A stretch of 41,783 nt of DNA from assembly GCA_021202515.1 (NCBI GenBank), contig JAJQCW010000024.1, positions 1-41,783 on the forward strand, written 5' to 3'. Below, piece by piece: positions 14,665 through 23,933 of this stretch. Position numbers and translations under genes: made by a program. The notes beneath the pieces are model-generated. The model worked only from the letters and a program-made list of their open reading frames with translations, did not search any database and had not been told where the DNA came from. This DNA comes from Clostridiales bacterium. GTDB taxonomy: Bacteria > Bacillota > Clostridia > Oscillospirales > Oscillospiraceae. Numbering within the stretch: the first letter of the stretch is position 1; every line of letters begins with the position of its first letter.

Positions 14665-14791
14665 AACATTGATGTGCGGTCTCGGCCCTCGTTATCCATC
14701 TATTTCCATTTCCACCCGGTCAGGCCGGGTTTACAGGCCGCTTTGTCCTGTTTTGCACCGCTTTTACTTTCAATCTAATCGGAGGTCAACT

Positions 14792-15706
14792 ATGGACCGT
14801 TTTGATAAATTACACCAACAACTGACCCATCTCTGCCCCGATATGGCCCTGCGGGAGTGGGAACCCATGAGCCGCCACACCTCTTTCCGCATCGGTGGCC
14901 CGGTGCGGCTGATGGCCTTCCCCAAAAGTGAAGAAGAACTGCTCACCGCCCTGCGCTGCGCCAATGCGTGCGGCGTCACCCCCGTCCCCCTGGGCAACGG
15001 CACCAACCTTTTGTGCGGGGACGAACCGATGGAGCTGTTCATTCTCAAGCTGCTGGACGGGCTGGACACCCTGGAGCGGTTGGAAGGCGACCGCATCCGC
15101 TGCGGCGCGGGGGTGCTGCTGTCCAAGCTGGCGGCTTTCGCCCAGCGGGAGGGGCTGTCCGGGTTGGAGTTTGCCTCCGGCATCCCCGGCACCCTGGGCG
15201 GCGGCGCGGTGATGAACGCCGGGGCCTACGGCGGCGAGCTGAAAGACGTGGTCACAGAAACCCGTTTCCTCACCCTGGACGGGGTGCAGGGTTGCTTCAC
15301 CGGGGAAGCGCAGGGCTTTGGCTACCGCACCAGCGCCTTCACCGACGGGACGAAGATCATCACCGGGGCCACCCTCCAACTGCACCCCGGCGACAGCGAC
15401 GCCATTCGCCAGCGCATGAACGAGCTGAACCAGAAGCGCCGGGACAAACAGCCTCTGGAGTACCCCAGCGGGGGCAGCACCTTTAAGCGGCCCGTGGGCG
15501 GCTTCGCCGCAGCCCTTATCGACCAGTGCGACCTGAAAGGGTTGACCGTGGGCGGCGCCCAGGTCAGCACCAAACACGCCGGGTTCGTCATCAACGTGGG
15601 CGGTGCCACTTGTGCTGACGTGCTGGCTCTCACAGAGCAGATCCACGACACCGTGCTGGAGAAAACCGGTATCTCCCTGGAGCTGGAGATCAAGCGGCTG
15701 CCGTGA
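14792..15706 (+). CDS. murB: UDP-N-acetylenolpyruvoylglucosamine reductase
   Basis: MurB reduces UDP-GlcNAc-enolpyruvate to UDP-MurNAc with NADPH and bound FAD, the step that makes the MurC substrate. The 304-aa protein shows the FAD-binding segments HTSFRIGG and LGNGTNLL, then ASGIPGTLGGGAVMNAGAYGGE. The C-terminal part has YRTSAF and PSGGSTFKRP with the catalytic Ser. Start at ATG 14792, with GGAGG about 6 nt upstream; the longer open frame has no site and covers the promoter region. It heads a cluster with rapZ and whiA, an arrangement common in Firmicutes. Confidence 0.96.
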   Translation: MDRFDKLHQQLTHLCPDMALREWEPMSRHTSFRIGGPVRLMAFPKSEEELLTALRCANACGVTPVPLGNGTNLLCGDEPMELFILKLLDGLDTLERLEGDRIRCGAGVLLSKLAAFAQREGLSGLEFASGIPGTLGGGAVMNAGAYGGELKDVVTETRFLTLDGVQGCFTGEAQGFGYRTSAFTDGTKIITGATLQLHPGDSDAIRQRMNELNQKRRDKQPLEYPSGGSTFKRPVGGFAAALIDQCDLKGLTVGGAQVSTKHAGFVINVGGATCADVLALTEQIHDTVLEKTGISLELEIKRLP

Positions 15707-15711
15707 TAAAA

Positions 15712-15744
15712 AGCCGTTAGCCCAGCGCTGCCAAGCTAACGGCT
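15712..15744. other. Hairpin between murB and rapZ
   Basis: A perfect 10-bp inverted repeat (AGCCGTTAGC 15712-15721, GCTAACGGCT 15735-15744) with a 13-nt loop. The plus strand has no T-run after it. The minus strand has five T, but no minus-strand gene ends here. It may act as an mRNA processing or stability element between murB and rapZ. Confidence 0.5.
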
Positions 15745-15770
15745 CATCAAACCACCCAACGGAGGTCCTC

Positions 15771-16640
15771 ATGCGTTTTATCATCATCTCCGGTCTGTCC
15801 GGCGCAGGCAAAAGCCAGGCCGCCAAGTTTTTGGAGGACGCGGGCTATTACACTGTGGACAACATGCCCGCCGTGCTGATGCCCCGCTTTGCCGAGGTCT
15901 GTCGCAGCGGCGGCAGCCGTTACGAGAAGGTCGCCCTGGTCAGCGACATCCGGGGCGGCGTGGATTTCAGCGACTTTTTCGCCGCCCTGGACGAGATGAA
16001 GGCCATGGGCTGCGACGTGAAACTGCTGTTCCTGGAGGCTTCCACCGAGGCGGTCATCAAACGCTACAAGGAGACCCGCCGCACCCATCCCCTCTGCACC
16101 GCCTACGACCTCTCCCTGGAGGAAGCTGTCGAAAAGGAGCGTGGGCTGCTTGCCCAGGTGCGGGAGCGGGCGGACTACATCATCGACTCCACCACCTTCA
16201 CCTCCACCAACAAGCTGCGCAACACCCTGTTGGAGATGTTCGGCACCCCAAAGAACGCCGGGCTGGAGGTCAGCGTTCTCTCCTTCGGGTACAAGTACGG
16301 TATCCCGTTGGAGGCCGACCTGCTGATGGACGTGCGGTTTCTGCCTAATCCCTTCTACCTGCCGGAGCTGCGCAAGCTCACCGGGCTGGACAAGCCAGTG
16401 ACCGATTTCCTCTGGAAATACCCGGAGACCGGCCAGTTTCTGGCCCTTTTCCGCAAGAATCTGGAATTTCTGCTGCCCCTCTACGCCACCGAGGGGAAAA
16501 GTGTGCTGATCATCGGCGTGGGCTGCACCGGCGGACAACACCGCAGCGTGGCCATGTGCCACGCCATCGCGGAACAGGTGGCGGAGCTGGGCTACGCCGT
16601 CCGGGAACACCACCGGGACATGACGAGGGACCGCAAGTGA
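15771..16640 (+). CDS. rapZ: RNase adapter / nucleotide-binding protein RapZ (YvcJ)
   Basis: The 289-aa protein belongs to the RapZ/YvcJ P-loop family. In Escherichia coli RapZ guides RNase E to the GlmZ small RNA and so controls amino-sugar synthesis. In Bacillus YvcJ hydrolyses GTP and its role is less clear. Visible features are Walker A GLSGAGKS (residues 8-15), VSDIRGG, and the C-terminal signature IGVGCTGGQHRSV. ATG 15771 has GGAGG 5 nt upstream. The usual Gram-positive order is rapZ-yvcK-whiA; here whiA follows after only 49 bp, so yvcK is missing from this locus. Confidence 0.95.
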   Translation: MRFIIISGLSGAGKSQAAKFLEDAGYYTVDNMPAVLMPRFAEVCRSGGSRYEKVALVSDIRGGVDFSDFFAALDEMKAMGCDVKLLFLEASTEAVIKRYKETRRTHPLCTAYDLSLEEAVEKERGLLAQVRERADYIIDSTTFTSTNKLRNTLLEMFGTPKNAGLEVSVLSFGYKYGIPLEADLLMDVRFLPNPFYLPELRKLTGLDKPVTDFLWKYPETGQFLALFRKNLEFLLPLYATEGKSVLIIGVGCTGGQHRSVAMCHAIAEQVAELGYAVREHHRDMTRDRK

Positions 16641-16689
16641 GCGCCCCTCCCGGCTGACACTTACATCATTGTTAGAGAAGGTACTTCCC

Positions 16690-17586
16690 ATGTCGTTTTC
16701 CTCCGATGTAAAAACGGAACTATGTCAGGCCGGTCTGGACCGGCCCTGCTGCACCCAGGCCGAAGCCTACGGCGTACTGCTGTTCTGCAACAGCTTCTCC
16801 CCTTTCGGCATCCGCATCACCACCCAGTCCCAGGTCTTTGGGGACCGGCTGCCCCGACTGTTCCAGGCGGCCTTCGGCTTTGGCTTTGACCAGCAGCCAG
16901 AGCCGGGGGAGGGCGGAAAGCTGACCTTCCAAATCACGGACCGGGACCACATCCAACAGATTTTGGACCTCTACGGCTACAGCCGGGAGGGACTGATGAC
17001 CCACCACATCAATTATGGCGTGTTGGAAGAGCATTGCTGTTATGTGGCCTTCTGCCGGGGGGCGTTCCTGGCCGGGGGCAGCGTCACAGACCCCCAGAAG
17101 GGCTACCATCTGGAAATCGCCACCAGTCACCTGTACGTCCACCGGGAGTTCCAAGCTCTGATGCCGGAGCTGCACCTCTACCCCAGGGAGACCACCCGGA
17201 AGGCCAATTATATCACCTACTTCAAGCAGAGTGAGGCCATCTCCAACTTGTTGACCACCATCGGCGCGTCGGAATGCGCCCAGCGGGTCCGCACCGCCCG
17301 GCAGCAAAAGAACCTGGTCAACGGCGTCAACCGCCAGTACAACTGCGACGTTGCCAACGTGGAAAAGTCGGTACAGGCGGCTCAAACCCAAATCAAAGCC
17401 ATCCATGTCCTGGAGGCCAGAGGCACCCTGGAGCAGCTCCCCGACAAGCTCCAGGAGACCGCCGCTCTCCGCTGCGCCCACCCGGAACTTTCCCTGATCC
17501 AACTGGCTGACCTGTGTCAGCCTCCGGTGTCCAAGTCCTGCCTGAACCACCGGCTGCGCAAGCTGCTGGAGCTGGCAGAACGATAA
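16690..17586 (+). CDS. whiA: DNA-binding protein WhiA
   Basis: WhiA is a DNA-binding regulator linked to cell division and, in Streptomyces, to sporulation. The 298-aa product starts MSFSSDVKTEL as is usual. It has the LAGLIDADG-like core (CRGAFLAGGSVTDP) and a C-terminal helix-turn-helix (LADLCQPPVSKSCLNHRLRKL). Start at ATG 16690, with AGAAGG 9 nt upstream; the in-frame TTG at 16669 would use the ribosome binding site as codons. It directly follows rapZ. Confidence 0.95.
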   Translation: MSFSSDVKTELCQAGLDRPCCTQAEAYGVLLFCNSFSPFGIRITTQSQVFGDRLPRLFQAAFGFGFDQQPEPGEGGKLTFQITDRDHIQQILDLYGYSREGLMTHHINYGVLEEHCCYVAFCRGAFLAGGSVTDPQKGYHLEIATSHLYVHREFQALMPELHLYPRETTRKANYITYFKQSEAISNLLTTIGASECAQRVRTARQQKNLVNGVNRQYNCDVANVEKSVQAAQTQIKAIHVLEARGTLEQLPDKLQETAALRCAHPELSLIQLADLCQPPVSKSCLNHRLRKLLELAER

Positions 17587-17638
17587 CACGACTCGCGCTT
17601 ATTCCTTCCCCGTTACGAAAGGAGGTTTGCTTTTCCTC

Positions 17639-19255
17639 TTGGAAAAGCGACTGCTTATGAATTTTTCCAGGCTCTGCGCCCTGTTCCTGGCAGGCGCACT
17701 CTGCACGACTGCCCTCCCTTCCGCTCTGGCGGCAGAAAGCAGCTCCGTCCCCGCTGAATCCTCCTCTGTGGTAGAGACATCTTCCGAGGAACTTCTGGAT
17801 GCGCTCACGCAGCCGGAGATCCCCGCCCCCAGCGTGGAGACTGCGCCAAATCCCTCTGAAAACATCATCGCGTCCTATGAACCCTTTATGACCTCCACCT
17901 GCTCCACCACCGGTCACGACCTGGGGGCCTGGCGCAGCAACGGCGACGGCACCATGACCGCCATCTGCACCCTCTGCGGCGCAGAGGTGACTGAGAACTG
18001 CCAGTATGAGGACACTGTGGTGGACCCCACCTGTCTGACCGAGGGGTACACCATCCACACTTGCCATACCTGCGGTTACTCCTACGAGGACACCCAGGTA
18101 GAGGCCCTGGGCCATAGCTATGTGGCTGCCGTGGATGAGGAGACCGGCGACCTCTCGTACCTCTGTGAGCGGTGCGACGCCGGGTTCACCCAAGACGCTG
18201 AGACATTGGCCGCCAGCTATTCCGATGGGCGGACGTTCAGCGAGGAACTGGTAGAGTACGTGAAAGGCTACCTGGCGAAGAAGGACAAGGCGCTGAACGA
18301 GAGCCTCTCCCCCAACGAGGAGGCGTTGGAAGAGCAGGACGCAGAGGAACTGCTGCTCTACACTGTGTCAAAATCCGTAACTACGGGCGAGACCTCTGAC
18401 CCGGAGCAGGCCAGCAGCCTGTCCGTCTCCACCGACGCAGCCTCCGTTGTGGCCTATTTGGAGGTTCTGGCTTTCCAGGACGAGGAACTGGAACTGACGG
18501 AAAAGACGGTGAAGAAGAAAATCAATGCCCTCTATGAGATCTGGTATCAGACTTCTTCCCAGGTGCTGACCCTGCCCAATGAGGCCGCCTATCGGAGCAG
18601 CGAGGATTATACAGCCGACCTGACGGCGGTGCTGGAGGCGGCGGAGACCGGTGAAGCGGTGAAAACCCTGCGGGACCGGGTAGTTGCCGCTGCCTACGGC
18701 GAAATCGGCAACTCCGGCAGCAAGTATATCAATTACTACAACAAATATCTCATCGGCAACCACCACAAGCTGAAATCCAGCGAGCCGTGGTGTTCCGAGT
18801 TCGCTACCTGGTGCCTGCACAACACCGGCGTCTCCACCAGCGCGGCCCCCACCTTTATGGCGGCCCGGGACGGCGTCTCCGGCTTTAAGAGCCTGGGCAC
18901 CCTGCACAGCTCCAGCTATACGCCTCAGCCCGGCGACGTGGCCTTCTTCGGCAGCGGCACCGCCTCCCACACCGCCCTGGTGGTAGCCAGCAGCGGCAGT
19001 ACCTTCACCACCATTGAGAAATCTGGCAACACAGTGAAAAAGCGCACCCGTAAAATCAGCAGCGTTCTGGCATTTGGCGAAGTGAAGTACGAGGTGGAAA
19101 CGCTGGCGGTGGAACTGACCACCACCGACCCCGCCACCTGGATGACCGCTCAGCTCGACGAGGACTGTCAGGCGGTTTACGAGCTGCTGGGCGGCACCGT
19201 TACCGTGGAGGAACCGGCGGAGACAGAGGACGCGGAGGAATCCACAGCGGAGTAA
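17639..19255 (+). CDS. Secreted CHAP-domain cell wall hydrolase with Cys-rich modules
   Basis: An exported protein of about 538 aa. The N-terminus is a signal peptide (basic start, hydrophobic LCALFLAGALCTTALPSALA, then AES). A Ser/Glu-rich linker leads to paired Cys motifs (CTLCG, CHTCG, CERC) between about residues 85 and 185, probable small zinc- or disulphide-stabilised modules. A CHAP amidase domain (about residues 340-480) follows, with likely catalytic C385 (PWCSEF) and H444 (ASHTALV), suggesting cleavage of peptidoglycan peptide bonds. The tail is Glu/Thr-rich. The start is uncertain: AAAGGAGG (17618-17625) suits TTG 17639 at 13 nt, whereas ATG 17657 has no good site. It follows whiA by 52 bp and ends at a strong terminator. 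Confidence 0.82.
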   Translation: MEKRLLMNFSRLCALFLAGALCTTALPSALAAESSSVPAESSSVVETSSEELLDALTQPEIPAPSVETAPNPSENIIASYEPFMTSTCSTTGHDLGAWRSNGDGTMTAICTLCGAEVTENCQYEDTVVDPTCLTEGYTIHTCHTCGYSYEDTQVEALGHSYVAAVDEETGDLSYLCERCDAGFTQDAETLAASYSDGRTFSEELVEYVKGYLAKKDKALNESLSPNEEALEEQDAEELLLYTVSKSVTTGETSDPEQASSLSVSTDAASVVAYLEVLAFQDEELELTEKTVKKKINALYEIWYQTSSQVLTLPNEAAYRSSEDYTADLTAVLEAAETGEAVKTLRDRVVAAAYGEIGNSGSKYINYYNKYLIGNHHKLKSSEPWCSEFATWCLHNTGVSTSAAPTFMAARDGVSGFKSLGTLHSSSYTPQPGDVAFFGSGTASHTALVVASSGSTFTTIEKSGNTVKKRTRKISSVLAFGEVKYEVETLAVELTTTDPATWMTAQLDEDCQAVYELLGGTVTVEEPAETEDAEESTAE

Positions 19256-19272
19256 AACGGCATAAAACACGA

Positions 19273-19299
19273 ATCCGGGGCAACTGCCCCGGATTTTTT
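19273..19299 (+). terminator. Terminator after the CHAP gene
   Basis: ATCCGGGGC (19273-19281), loop AACT, GCCCCGGAT (19286-19294), then T-run to 19299. It closes the murB-rapZ-whiA-CHAP cluster. Confidence 0.9.
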
Positions 19300-19371
19300 G
19301 CGCGTTGATTCTTAAACAGACATCTCGTCTCCCACGAATCGCAATTCTGTCGAAAGTCATTCTTGCAGACG

Positions 19372-19405
19372 TAAAAGGACGGCTGACCAAACGGCCAGCC
19401 GTCCT
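19372..19405 (-). terminator. Terminator of the butyrate operon
   Basis: A perfect 10-bp stem on the minus strand (19405-19396 with 19385-19376; arm AGGACGGCTG) followed by TTTTAC. It lies 31 nt beyond the etfA stop. The rplL terminator at 33463 has nearly the same stem. Confidence 0.8.
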
Positions 19406-19436
19406 CGATTTTGCTTATATGTGCGTGAGTGCGAAC

Positions 19437-20546
19437 TTACTTCGCAGCCTGAACCGCCTTGATTTCAGCGATGAGCTGGGGAACCACCTTGAACAAGTCG
19501 CCCACGATGCCGTAGTTGGCCACGCCGAAGATGGGCGCGGTCTCGTTCTTGTTGACGGCGATGATGGTCTCGGAGTCCTGCATACCAGCCACGTGCTGGA
19601 TAGCGCCGGAGATGCCCAGAGCCACATAGATGCGAGGATGGACGGTCTTGCCGGTCTGACCGACCTGGTGGTCAGAAGAGATCATACCAGCGTCCACGAC
19701 GGCACGGGAAGCGCCCACAACGCCGCCCAGCACGCCAGCCAGCTCCTCGGCCAGGGCGATGCCCTTTTCGGGGTCGGAGCTGATGCCGCGGCCCACGGAG
19801 ACGATGACATCCGCACCGATGAGGTCCACCATCTTGGCAGCGGACTTCTTGATCTCCAGGATCTCCACACCGATGTCGTCAGCGGTCAGCTCCACGGGGA
19901 CGTTCTCCACCACGACCTTGGCGGCGGCAGCCTCGTCGTACTCCTGGGTCTGCATGACGCCGGGACGGACGGTGGACATCTGGGGACGGAACCGGGGGCA
20001 GATGATGGTAGCCATCAGGTGGCCGCCGAACGCAGGACGGGTCATCTTCAGGTTGCGGTCCTCATAGTCGAACTTCTGCTTGGACAGGTCCAGAGAGGAG
20101 GACTCTTTCAGGAACTCCACATACTTGCCGGTGTCGATGTCCAGATGGGTGGCGTCGGCGGTCAGGCCGGTGTGCAGACGGGCCGCGCAGCGGGGACCCA
20201 GGTCACGGCCGATGTTGGTGGCGCCGATGAGGACGATCTCGGGCTTCTTGTCTTTGACCAGGTCGCACAGCACCTTGGCATAGCCGTCGGTGGTGTAGTC
20301 TTTCAGCAGGGGGCTGTCCAGATAATAGACGCGATCCGCGCCGTAGCCGCCCAGGGCCTTGAGGTAATTCTCATCGACATTGCTGCCCAGCACCACGCCG
20401 CACAGCTCCACGCCGATGTCGTTGGCCAGCTTGCGGCCCTCGCTCAGCAACTGATAGCTGATGGACTGGATGACGCCGTCGCGCTGCTCACAGAAAACCC
20501 ATACGCCGTGGAACGCGGCGGTATCGGTGAAGTTGTATTCAGACAT
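19437..20546 (-). CDS. etfA: Electron transfer flavoprotein, alpha subunit
   Basis: A 369-aa EtfA. With EtfB it forms the FAD-containing partner of butyryl-CoA dehydrogenase. In Clostridia this complex couples crotonyl-CoA reduction by NADH to ferredoxin reduction (electron bifurcation). The C-terminal FAD domain is intact: SVGRGISS, GASRAVVDAGM, DHQVGQTGKTVHPRIYVALG-type residues, ISGAIQH and NKNETAPIF. It is the last gene of the operon, 16 bp after etfB, and is followed by a terminator. Confidence 0.96.
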   Translation of the reverse strand: MSEYNFTDTAAFHGVWVFCEQRDGVIQSISYQLLSEGRKLANDIGVELCGVVLGSNVDENYLKALGGYGADRVYYLDSPLLKDYTTDGYAKVLCDLVKDKKPEIVLIGATNIGRDLGPRCAARLHTGLTADATHLDIDTGKYVEFLKESSSLDLSKQKFDYEDRNLKMTRPAFGGHLMATIICPRFRPQMSTVRPGVMQTQEYDEAAAAKVVVENVPVELTADDIGVEILEIKKSAAKMVDLIGADVIVSVGRGISSDPEKGIALAEELAGVLGGVVGASRAVVDAGMISSDHQVGQTGKTVHPRIYVALGISGAIQHVAGMQDSETIIAVNKNETAPIFGVANYGIVGDLFKVVPQLIAEIKAVQAAK

Positions 20547-20562
20547 AGTATACTCTCCTCTC

Positions 20563-21348
20563 TCAGATCAGGTGCTTATCGTTCAGGATGCCGACCAGCG
20601 CACTGGCACTTTCCACCATGGTGCCAGCGCCCTTCTGAGGCGGAGTGAAGGATTTGAACACGTTGGTGGGGGAGCCCTTCAAACCGATGGTGTCGGTCTC
20701 GATCAGGGGATCGTCCTTCAGCGCGGGATAGTCGAAGATCTCCAGGGGCTTGGAATAGCACTCGAAGATGCCGCTGACGGACATATAACGAGGGGTGTTC
20801 AGCTCCTTGATGCAGGTCAGCAGGCAGGGGGTCTTGACCTTCAGGGTCATGTAGCCGTCCTCCAGCATACGCTTGCAAATCAGGCTGTCGCCCTCCTTCT
20901 TGATGCCGGCAACGTAGGTGACCTGGGGCAGGTGCAGCTTCTCGGCGATCTGGGGGCCGACCTGGGCGGTGTCGCCGTCGATGGCCTGACGACCACAGAA
21001 CACCACGTCCTCGGGGCCGACGCCGATCTTGTTGATGCCGGCGGCGATGATCTGAGAGGTGGCGAAGGTGTCGGAGCCGCCGAACTCACGGCCGGAGATC
21101 AGCACAGCGCGGTCAGCGCCGCGGGCGATGCACTCGCGCAGCATACCCTCAGCGGTGAAGGGGCCCATGGAGACGACCACGACTTCGCAGCCGGTCTGCT
21201 CTTTCAGCTCCAGGGCGGCTTCCAGAGCGCTCAGGTCATCGGGGTTGGTGATGGTGGCCATAGAAGCGCGGTCCAGGGTCCCGTCGGGCTTCACGGCAAC
21301 CTTGCCGGAGGTATCGGGAACCTGCTTGACACAAACAATAGCTTTCAT
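20563..21348 (-). CDS. etfB: Electron transfer flavoprotein, beta subunit
   Basis: A 261-aa EtfB, the second half of the Bcd-Etf complex. The N-terminus MKAIVCVKQVPD, NPDDLSALEAALELKE, the GADRAVLISG strand and the CGRQAIDGDTAQVGP nucleotide segment are typical. It starts 17 bp after the end of bcd, with a GGAGG-type site (AAGGAGG overlapping the bcd stop region), and is 16 bp ahead of etfA. Bifurcating EtfB proteins bind a second flavin; whether this one does needs structural comparison. Confidence 0.96.
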   Translation of the reverse strand: MKAIVCVKQVPDTSGKVAVKPDGTLDRASMATITNPDDLSALEAALELKEQTGCEVVVVSMGPFTAEGMLRECIARGADRAVLISGREFGGSDTFATSQIIAAGINKIGVGPEDVVFCGRQAIDGDTAQVGPQIAEKLHLPQVTYVAGIKKEGDSLICKRMLEDGYMTLKVKTPCLLTCIKELNTPRYMSVSGIFECYSKPLEIFDYPALKDDPLIETDTIGLKGSPTNVFKSFTPPQKGAGTMVESASALVGILNDKHLI

Positions 21349-21365
21349 AGTGAATTATACCCTCC

Positions 21366-22541
<1,176 letters not shown>

Positions 22542-22616
22542 AAAACTAGATCCTCCTATTTGATTTGTGTACACCCGCCGGGACACTGGCAGCGCCCCGG
22601 CGGTGGTTTTCAGGAA

Positions 22617-23486
22617 TTACAGGGCGTCAACAGGGGTCTTGGTGCGGTCAGCGTTGTAGACATAGAAGCCCTTGCCGGTCTTGCAGCCCAGGTTGCCGCC
22701 GCGGACCATCTTCCGCAGCAGGGGGCAGGCGCGATACTTGCTGTCGCCAGTCTCCTGGTACAGCACGTCCATGATGGCCAGGCAGATGTCCAGGCCGATG
22801 TAGTCGCCCAGCTCCAGGGGACCCATGGGGTGGTTGGCGCCCAGCTTCATGGCAGCGTCGATACCGGCGATGTCGGACACGCCTTCCATCTTGATGAAGG
22901 CAGCCTCGTTGATCATGGGGATCAGGATGCGGTTGACCACGAAACCGGCGGCCTCGTTGACCTGCACGGGGGTCTTGCCGATTTGAACGGAGATCTCCTT
23001 GATCTTCTCCACGGTCTCGGCAGCGGTGTTGGCGCCGGCGATGACCTCGACCAGCTTCATGCGGTCGGCGGGGTTGAAGAAGTGCATACCGATAACGGGA
23101 TGCTCAATGCCCTTGCCAATCTCAGTGATGGACAGAGAAGAGGTGTTGGAGGCGAGGATGCACTCAGGCTTGCAGATCTTGTCCAGCTCGCCGAAGGTGG
23201 TCTTTTTCACGCCCATGTCCTCAAAAGCGGCCTCGACGATCAGGTCGGCGTCGCCGCAGAGGTCCTCTTTCAGGCCGGGGGTGATGTTGGCCAGGATGCC
23301 ATCGACCTTCTCCTGGGTCAGCTTGCCCTTGGCGACCAGACGGGCGTAGCCCTTCTCGATCTTGGACTTGCCACCGGCAGCCCACTCCGCCTTGATGTCG
23401 CACAGGGCGACCTGAATACCACTCTGGGCGAACGCCTTGGCGATGCCCTGGCCCATAGTACCGGCGCCGATAATACCAACTTTCAT
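22617..23486 (-). CDS. hbd: 3-hydroxybutyryl-CoA dehydrogenase
   Basis: Reduces acetoacetyl-CoA to 3-hydroxybutyryl-CoA with NAD(P)H. The 289-aa protein starts with the Rossmann motif VGIIGAGTMGQGIA. It contains ASNTSSLSITEI, the catalytic H in GMHFFNPADRMKLVEV, and NEAAGFVVNRILIPMINEA in the C-terminal dimer domain. Start at ATG 23486 with GGAGG 8 nt upstream; the longer frame reads through repeat DNA. The gene is separated from crt by 447 bp of repeats and a crt fragment, which is unusual for a tight metabolic operon. Confidence 0.96.
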   Translation of the reverse strand: MKVGIIGAGTMGQGIAKAFAQSGIQVALCDIKAEWAAGGKSKIEKGYARLVAKGKLTQEKVDGILANITPGLKEDLCGDADLIVEAAFEDMGVKKTTFGELDKICKPECILASNTSSLSITEIGKGIEHPVIGMHFFNPADRMKLVEVIAGANTAAETVEKIKEISVQIGKTPVQVNEAAGFVVNRILIPMINEAAFIKMEGVSDIAGIDAAMKLGANHPMGPLELGDYIGLDICLAIMDVLYQETGDSKYRACPLLRKMVRGGNLGCKTGKGFYVYNADRTKTPVDAL

Positions 23487-23608
23487 GTTTGTGACCTCCT
23501 GAAAAGTTTTATATAGAAATTGAAATTGCGAATGATGGAAGGAAGGTGCAAATATCAGACCAACAAAGCAGCCGCTAACTTCTAACTTAAAAAGCATTGA
23601 CGCTCTGT

Positions 23609-23712
23609 AACTGACCACACCTCTTGCCTCCGCCGTCAAGCGGCACTTCCGCTGCGCTCCCTGCCCTGAAAGGGGAGGTGGCGCGGCGAAAGGTGGTGGC
23701 GGAGGGGTTTTT
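23609..23712 (-). repeat. Modular hairpin repeat, copy 4
   Basis: Starts AACTGACCACACC and ends GGTGGCGGAGGGGTTTTT, so it has one terminus of each type. It contains the GCCG/CGGC module around GTCAAG and CCCTGAAAGGGG. It lies between hbd and the duplicated crt end. Confidence 0.8.
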
Positions 23713-23717
23713 CCCGA

Positions 23718-23780
23718 CTCAGTTGTTGGTGAAAACGGGCTTGGGCTTGGGTTTTTCGCGGCTCATGAAGCAGCCCATGC
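23718..23780 (-). pseudogene. Duplicated 3' end of crt
   Basis: These 63 bp repeat the last 63 bp of crt (23934-23996) 216 bp further downstream. The fragment still encodes the final 19 crt residues and the stop. It differs from crt at four positions (GGC/GGT, GAA/GAG, CCC/CCT, AAC/AAT), every one synonymous. It has no start codon context of its own. It is best read as the remnant of a second crt copy or the product of a recombination event. Confidence 0.75.
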
Positions 23781-23785
23781 CTGTT

Positions 23786-23905
23786 TCCCAACCGGCGGGC
23801 CGGTTGGGAGCCCTTTTTCATTTCACATGCTCGGGCGAAATGAATTCGCCCTGCGCAGCAATTTCCCTGCGGGAAATGGCTTTTTGGCCGCCGCACTTGC
23901 GGCGG
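23786..23905. repeat. Chain of four perfect palindromes between crt and its duplicated end
   Basis: Four hairpins follow each other: CCCAACCGGC/GCCGGTTGGG (23786-23807), GGGCGAA/TTCGCCC (23833-23851), ATTTCCC/GGGAAAT (23861-23877) and CCGCCGCA/TGCGGCGG (23888-23905). All arms are perfect and the loops are 2-5 nt. The block is non-coding. It resembles the short GC palindromes nested in repeat copy 3. It would be transcribed within the butyrate operon between crt and hbd, where it could stabilise or attenuate the mRNA. Confidence 0.8.
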
Positions 23906-23933
23906 GAATCGAAGGCATGGTGTCCTGCGATTC

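Noticed and set aside
15712-15744. Terminator between murB and rapZ
   Set aside because: The T-run is only on the minus strand, where no gene ends, so it is listed as a hairpin of unknown role.
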